Positions 60,288-64,000 of a stretch of DNA of 64,000 nucleotides are shown piece by piece; the stretch's first letter is position 1; every line of letters starts with the position of its first letter. Source of the stretch: Hymenobacter nivis (lineage in GTDB: Bacteria > Bacteroidota > Bacteroidia > Cytophagales > Hymenobacteraceae); assembly GCF_003149515.1 (NCBI RefSeq), contig NZ_CP029145.1, positions 3,906,001-3,970,000 of the forward strand, read 5' to 3'. The translations under genes were made by a program, and so were the position numbers. The notes below the pieces were generated by a model. That model saw nothing but the letters and a program-made list of their open reading frames with translations, was not told the origin of the DNA and made no database searches.

Positions 60288-63200
60288 CTACACCGGCACG
60301 CTTAATTGCACAATGGTGCCCTGGCCGGGGGCCGAAGTGAGGGTGAGCACGGCGTGCAGGGCGGCGGCGCGGGCGCGCATGTTGGGCAGGCCGTTGCCGC
60401 TGCCCTGGGCGGGCGCGGCGGGCGCGAAGCCCACGCCGTCGTCGGCTACTACCAGCAGCAGGTGGCCGGGGGGGCAGGTGAGGGCCACGCGGGCGTGCTG
60501 GCAGTGGGCGTATTTGGCCAGGTTGTTCACAGCTTCCTTGAAGAGCAGGAAAAACTCGCGTCGGCGCTCCATGGGCAGGTGCAGGGCCCCCACGGCGGGC
60601 GCCACCTCGAAGGCCAGCGCAATGCCGCGGGCCTCCAGCAGCTCGGCGGCGAAGGCCCGCATCCGGGCTGTCACGTCGCCCAGGCCGTCGTGGGCGGGGT
60701 TGATGGTCCACACAATGTCGTCGAGGGCGTCGAGCATCTGGCGCGACGAATCCTGGATTTGGTGCAGCAGGCCGGCGGCCTGGGCCGGGCGCTGGCCCAG
60801 CTGGTGCTGGCGGGCCATTTCACTGAGCAGGGCAATGCTGCTCAGCGTCGAGCCCATGTCGTCGTGCAGGTCGCGGGCAATGCGGTGGCGCACCCGCTCC
60901 AGGGCCAGCAGCTGGCCCACGCGCAGGCGGTAGGCCAGCCAGGCAAGGACCCCCACGGCCCCCGCCGCCAGCGCCCGGAACCACCAAGTGCCGTACCAGG
61001 GCGGGGCCACCAGCAGCCGCAGGGCGGCCCCGGTGCCGGGCGGCGCGTCGGCTTCGCGCACCCGAAACGTGTACGGGCCGGGGTCGAGGTTGGTGTAGGT
61101 GGCTTCGCGCTGCAGGCCGGCGGGCACCCAGTCGGGGTCGAAGCCTTCGAGCTGATAAACAAGCCGCTGGCGGCCTGCGCCCCGCAAATCCAGCGCCGCA
61201 AAGCCGAGCGTAAACACGTAGTCCCGGGGCCCCAGGCGCAGCAGGCGGCGCTGGCCCACGGCCGTATCGGGCAGGGCCACGGGCTGGTTGAGGCGGCGCA
61301 GGCCCGTGAGCAGCACCGGTGGCGCGGGCGGTACCCGCAGCGCCGCGGGCCGGAAGCCCACCAGCCCGGCGGGGCCCCCAAAGTAGAGGGCGCCGCCGGG
61401 GCCCCGGCAGGCCGCGCCGGCGTTGTATTCCTGCTGGGGCAGGCCGTCGCGGGCGTCGAAGGCCGTGAGGCGGTCGGTGGCCAGATCGAGGCGGGCCAGG
61501 CCACGGTTGGTGCTCAGCCACACGGCGCGGGCGGCGGGGTCGGGCAGCAGGGCGTACACCACGTCGTTGGGCAGGCCCTGGGCTTCGCCAAACGACGTGA
61601 AGCGCCCGGTGGCGGGGTCGTCGAGCCGGCACAGGCCGCCGTCCTCGGTGCCCACCCACAGGTGGCCGGCGGCATCCAGGCACAGGGCCCGCACGAAGTT
61701 GCCGGGTAGGCTGCGCTCGTCGCGGGGGTTGGCTTTGAAGGCCGTGAAGCGGCCCGTGGCGGGGTCGTCGAGCCGGCACAGGCCGCCGCCGCCCGTGCCT
61801 ACCCACAGGCGGCCGGCCCCGTCGCGCAGCACGCAGCGCACGAAGTTGTTGGGCAGGCCGCGCGGGTCGTCGGCCCGCTGGCGATAGGTGGTGAAGCGCC
61901 CGCTGCGCGCGTCGGCCAGTCGGCTCAGGCCGCCCTCGGTGCCCACCCACAGGGTCCCGTCCAGCGGGTCGCGGTAGAGGCAGCGCACGAAGTCGTCGGC
62001 CAGCGCGTCCGCCTCGCCCGCCGTGTGTCGGAAGTGCTGAAAGCCCAGGGCCCCCGGGGCGCGGTAGTCGAGCCCCTGGCGCTGGGTGCCGGCCCACAGG
62101 CCCCCGTCGGCGTCGGGCAGCACGCAGCGCACAAAGTCGTCGGCCAGGCTGGCGCGGACCCCTGGGTGGTGGCGCAGGCGCTCGGCCACGGCCCCGGTGC
62201 GCGGGTCGAGGCGAAGTAGGCCCTGGCGCTCGGTGCCCACCCACAGGCTCGTGGCGGCCGGGGCCACCGCCCACACCGGCCCCGTCGGCAGCAGCGCGAA
62301 GGGCGAAGGCCGCACGTCGAGCCGGAGCAGGCCCGCGCCGGTGCCCGCCCACAGCTGGCCGGCGCGGTCGGGCGCCAAAGCCAGCACTTCGCCGGCCAGC
62401 CGCAGCGAATCGGGCGCCAAGGCAGCCGGGGCAGCGGCGGTGGCTGGGGCAGCGGCGGTAGCTGGGGCAGCGGCGGGGCCCACACCGGCCGGTGGGGGCC
62501 CCACCGGCCAGTAGCGCAGCCCGGCGGCGGTGGCCACCCAGGCCCCGCCGCGGGCGTCGGCCCACAGGCTGCGCACGGCTGGCTGGCCGGGGCCGGGCCG
62601 CAGCAGCTCGGCGGCGGGGCGGCCGGGCCTCAGGTAGCGCAGGCCGCCGCCCTCGGTGCCGGCCCACAGGCCCCCACCGGGCGCGGCGGCCAGCGCGCTC
62701 AGCGGCGTGGGGCCGGCTGGGCCATAGCGCGGCTCGGGGCGCAGGGTGCCGGTGGCGGCATCGAAGCGGCAGAGCTGACCCTCGCCGGTGCCGGCCCACA
62801 GGGTGCCGGCCACGTCGCGGGCCAGGGCCCGCACCGAGTTGCGGCGGGCGGTACCGGCCGGGGCCCCAGCCGGGGCGTACCAGTAGCGGCGGAGGCGGCC
62901 GGTGGCGGGGGCGTAGTGCCAGAGGCCGTTTTCGGTGCCAATCCAGACGCCGCCCGCGGGGTCGGCGAGCAGGGCGTTCACGAAGTAGTGGGCCGCCGAA
63001 TCGGAGGGCACGCGGCCGAAGCGCTCGGTGCGCGGGTCGTAGTAGCACACGCCGTCGCCGGTGCCCACCCACAGGCCGCCGCGGGCCACATCGGGGGCCA
63101 GGGCCCGCACGAAGTTACCGGCCAGAGCCCCCGGCCGCCGCGCATCGGCCCGAAACGTGCGGAAGGCGCGGCCGTCGTAGCGGCTTAGCCCGTCCTGGGT

Positions 63201-63392
63201 GCCGGCCCACAAAAACCCCTGCCGGTCCTGGGCCAGGCACTGCACTGTATTGTCCGCCAGGCCGTCGGCCGTGCTCAGCAGGGGCGCGGGGCCCTGGGCG
63301 CGCCCAGCCGTCGCCAGCGCTAGCAGCCCGGCCAGGGCCAGGGCCCTGGCCCGCCCGGCCCATTTCGTTGCAACGAACCCCCGAACCCGCAT
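60288..63392 (-). CDS. hybrid-style sensor histidine kinase with two-propeller periplasmic domain
   Basis: 1034 residues. Signal peptide to GRAQG, then a long periplasmic region of repeated propeller blades (LWVGTGDGV, LWAGTEGGGLRYL, LWVGTEDGGLCRLDDP and others; about 30-690), a Y_Y_Y domain (about 695-765), one membrane helix (ALAAGAVGVLAWLAYRL), HisKA_3 dimerisation with the phosphorylated His in RHRIARDLHDDMGSTLSSIA, and a HATPase (NNLAKYAHCQHARV, VADDGVGFAPAA, GNGLPNMRARAAAL). This is the sensor half of a split HTCS-like system; the regulator is the next gene. Two adjacent blades are almost identical in DNA (about 61600-61640 and 61740-61790). Confidence 0.92.
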   Translation of the reverse strand: MRVRGFVATKWAGRARALALAGLLALATAGRAQGPAPLLSTADGLADNTVQCLAQDRQGFLWAGTQDGLSRYDGRAFRTFRADARRPGALAGNFVRALAPDVARGGLWVGTGDGVCYYDPRTERFGRVPSDSAAHYFVNALLADPAGGVWIGTENGLWHYAPATGRLRRYWYAPAGAPAGTARRNSVRALARDVAGTLWAGTGEGQLCRFDAATGTLRPEPRYGPAGPTPLSALAAAPGGGLWAGTEGGGLRYLRPGRPAAELLRPGPGQPAVRSLWADARGGAWVATAAGLRYWPVGPPPAGVGPAAAPATAAAPATAAAPAALAPDSLRLAGEVLALAPDRAGQLWAGTGAGLLRLDVRPSPFALLPTGPVWAVAPAATSLWVGTERQGLLRLDPRTGAVAERLRHHPGVRASLADDFVRCVLPDADGGLWAGTQRQGLDYRAPGALGFQHFRHTAGEADALADDFVRCLYRDPLDGTLWVGTEGGLSRLADARSGRFTTYRQRADDPRGLPNNFVRCVLRDGAGRLWVGTGGGGLCRLDDPATGRFTAFKANPRDERSLPGNFVRALCLDAAGHLWVGTEDGGLCRLDDPATGRFTSFGEAQGLPNDVVYALLPDPAARAVWLSTNRGLARLDLATDRLTAFDARDGLPQQEYNAGAACRGPGGALYFGGPAGLVGFRPAALRVPPAPPVLLTGLRRLNQPVALPDTAVGQRRLLRLGPRDYVFTLGFAALDLRGAGRQRLVYQLEGFDPDWVPAGLQREATYTNLDPGPYTFRVREADAPPGTGAALRLLVAPPWYGTWWFRALAAGAVGVLAWLAYRLRVGQLLALERVRHRIARDLHDDMGSTLSSIALLSEMARQHQLGQRPAQAAGLLHQIQDSSRQMLDALDDIVWTINPAHDGLGDVTARMRAFAAELLEARGIALAFEVAPAVGALHLPMERRREFFLLFKEAVNNLAKYAHCQHARVALTCPPGHLLLVVADDGVGFAPAAPAQGSGNGLPNMRARAAALHAVLTLTSAPGQGTIVQLSVPV

Positions 63393-63521
63393 GGCACACC
63401 GCTGAAGTAAACGCCTGACCTAGAAGCCGCTGCCCAAGGCGGCGGCGGCCGCAAGGTAATCCGCAATTCTTGCTTCCGCGCTGCCCAATAAGCTGGGCTT
63501 TAGGGCATTTATCTCCGGCGC

Positions 63522-63583
63522 TGTAGAACGGAGTGGCACTCCGTTCGACGTTCGCCTGGAAACGGAGTACCACTCCGTTCTAC
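63522..63583. repeat. compact nested inverted repeat
   Basis: Outer arms GTAGAACGGAGT...ACTCCGTTCTAC. Each side is itself a small hairpin: AACGGAGTGGCACTCCGTT and AACGGAGTACCACTCCGTT. It differs from the GAAGCATCT family. It sits between the kinase and SixA genes. Confidence 0.8.
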
Positions 63584-63640
63584 ACGTCTTCTATACAGGC
63601 TGTGCGCCAGTTGGAAAACTGCGCTGTGGGGCCCCGGCGG

Positions 63641-64000
63641 CTAGCTCGCGTTCTTCGGATAGTCGTAGAAGTAGAACTCGGCGTTGGCGCGGGCCACCTC
63701 TTCCCAATGGTCGGTGCTGAAGCGCAGGCAGACAACGGCCGCGGTGGGAAATTCGTTGAACGGGCTGGGCGAAAGGGCGTTGGCGGCGTCGGTGATGGTG
63801 GGGTTGTGGCCTACTAGCAGCGCCGATTCGGCCGCGTCGGGCAGGGCCCGGATGATGGCAACCAACGCGTCGGCATCGGCCCGGTAGATGGCGGGGTCGA
63901 CGGTGATTTTCTCGTGCGCGAAACCCAGCTCGCAGGCTACCAGCACGGCCGTGCTCAGGGCCCGCACCGCCGAGGAGCTCACCAGCACGTCGGGCTTAAT
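63641..64000 (-). CDS. SixA-type histidine phosphatase, C-terminal part
   Basis: The frame runs off the window's right edge, so the N-terminal RHG catalytic motif is not visible. The visible 120 residues include IKPDVLVSSSAVRALSTA and, further on, LLVGHNPTITDAANAL, the second catalytic His block of the phosphohistidine phosphatase family. SixA removes phosphate from histidine on phosphotransfer domains. Whether it acts on a partner in this window is unknown. Confidence 0.85.
   Translation of the reverse strand: MKPDVLVSSSAVRALSTAVLVACELGFAHEKITVDPAIYRADADALVAIIRALPDAAESALLVGHNPTITDAANALSPSPFNEFPTAAVVCLRFSTDHWEEVARANAEFYFYDYPKNAS

Noticed and set aside
60288..63392. Full hybrid two-component (HTCS) protein
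   Set aside because: The chain ends after the HATPase domain; receiver and DNA-binding domains are in the separate neighbouring gene.

Overview
The window is high-GC DNA from a member of the Bacteroidota, most likely a Hymenobacter-like organism (Cytophagales). The evidence is a SusC/SusD pair with a FecI/FecR-type regulator, promoter boxes of the TAnnTTTG type, an E1/E2/E3 set for 2-oxoglutarate, a split transketolase, and very frequent GGGGCCCC-type octamers in genes and spacers. The genus is an inference from gene content; no marker gene such as 16S rRNA is present.

Layout. 1-6 kb: a cut-off CsbD-type stress protein, two paralogous secreted proteins, a 511-residue helical protein, a repeat lipoprotein and two hypotheticals. 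6.1-15 kb: sucA, sucB and lpdA of the 2-oxoglutarate dehydrogenase complex, with a nucleotidyltransferase/HEPN pair between sucA and sucB, and a DUF4126 gene and a Crp/Fnr regulator before lpdA. 15-19.7 kb: pncB, a DUF1345 protein, an orphan NarL-type response regulator and an overlapping SMR-transporter/sterol-desaturase pair. 19.9-28.1 kb: eight minus-strand genes that look like an uncharacterised route to a CMP-activated 2-keto-3-deoxy sugar acid (NeuB-like synthase, KdsC-like phosphatase, SDR, class III aminotransferase, both halves of a transketolase, SpsF-like cytidylyltransferase, GT-B-like transferase). Palindromic repeats sit in most of its spacers. 28.7-32.7 kb: 5-oxoprolinase pxpB-pxpC-pxpA with an NRAMP-type transporter. 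33.2-43.9 kb: a polysaccharide utilisation locus (ECF sigma, FecR anti-sigma, SusC, SusD, GH144-like, GH3) suggesting beta-1,2-glucan use; its sigma and anti-sigma genes are broken by single-base shifts. 44-51.7 kb: tRNA-Arg(CCT), an HD-domain protein fused to a Pycsar-type membrane effector domain, and a 1330-residue metallophosphoesterase/outer-membrane barrel fusion with a kinase-like motif in its middle. 51.8-56.7 kb: a lower-GC accessory patch with a fused restriction-modification enzyme, a membrane protein and a decayed YhcG-type nuclease. 56.7-64 kb: ppk1, small ORFs, a LuxR-type response regulator with its large propeller-type histidine kinase, and a cut-off SixA-type phosphatase.

The most unusual parts are the sugar-acid locus with its repeats, the HD-Pycsar fusion with no cyclase in view, the kinase-like centre of the phosphoesterase-barrel protein, and the cluster of single-base shifts in fecI, fecR, the restriction gene and yhcG. 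Those shifts are either real decay or base-call errors at G/C runs; the sequence alone cannot tell which.
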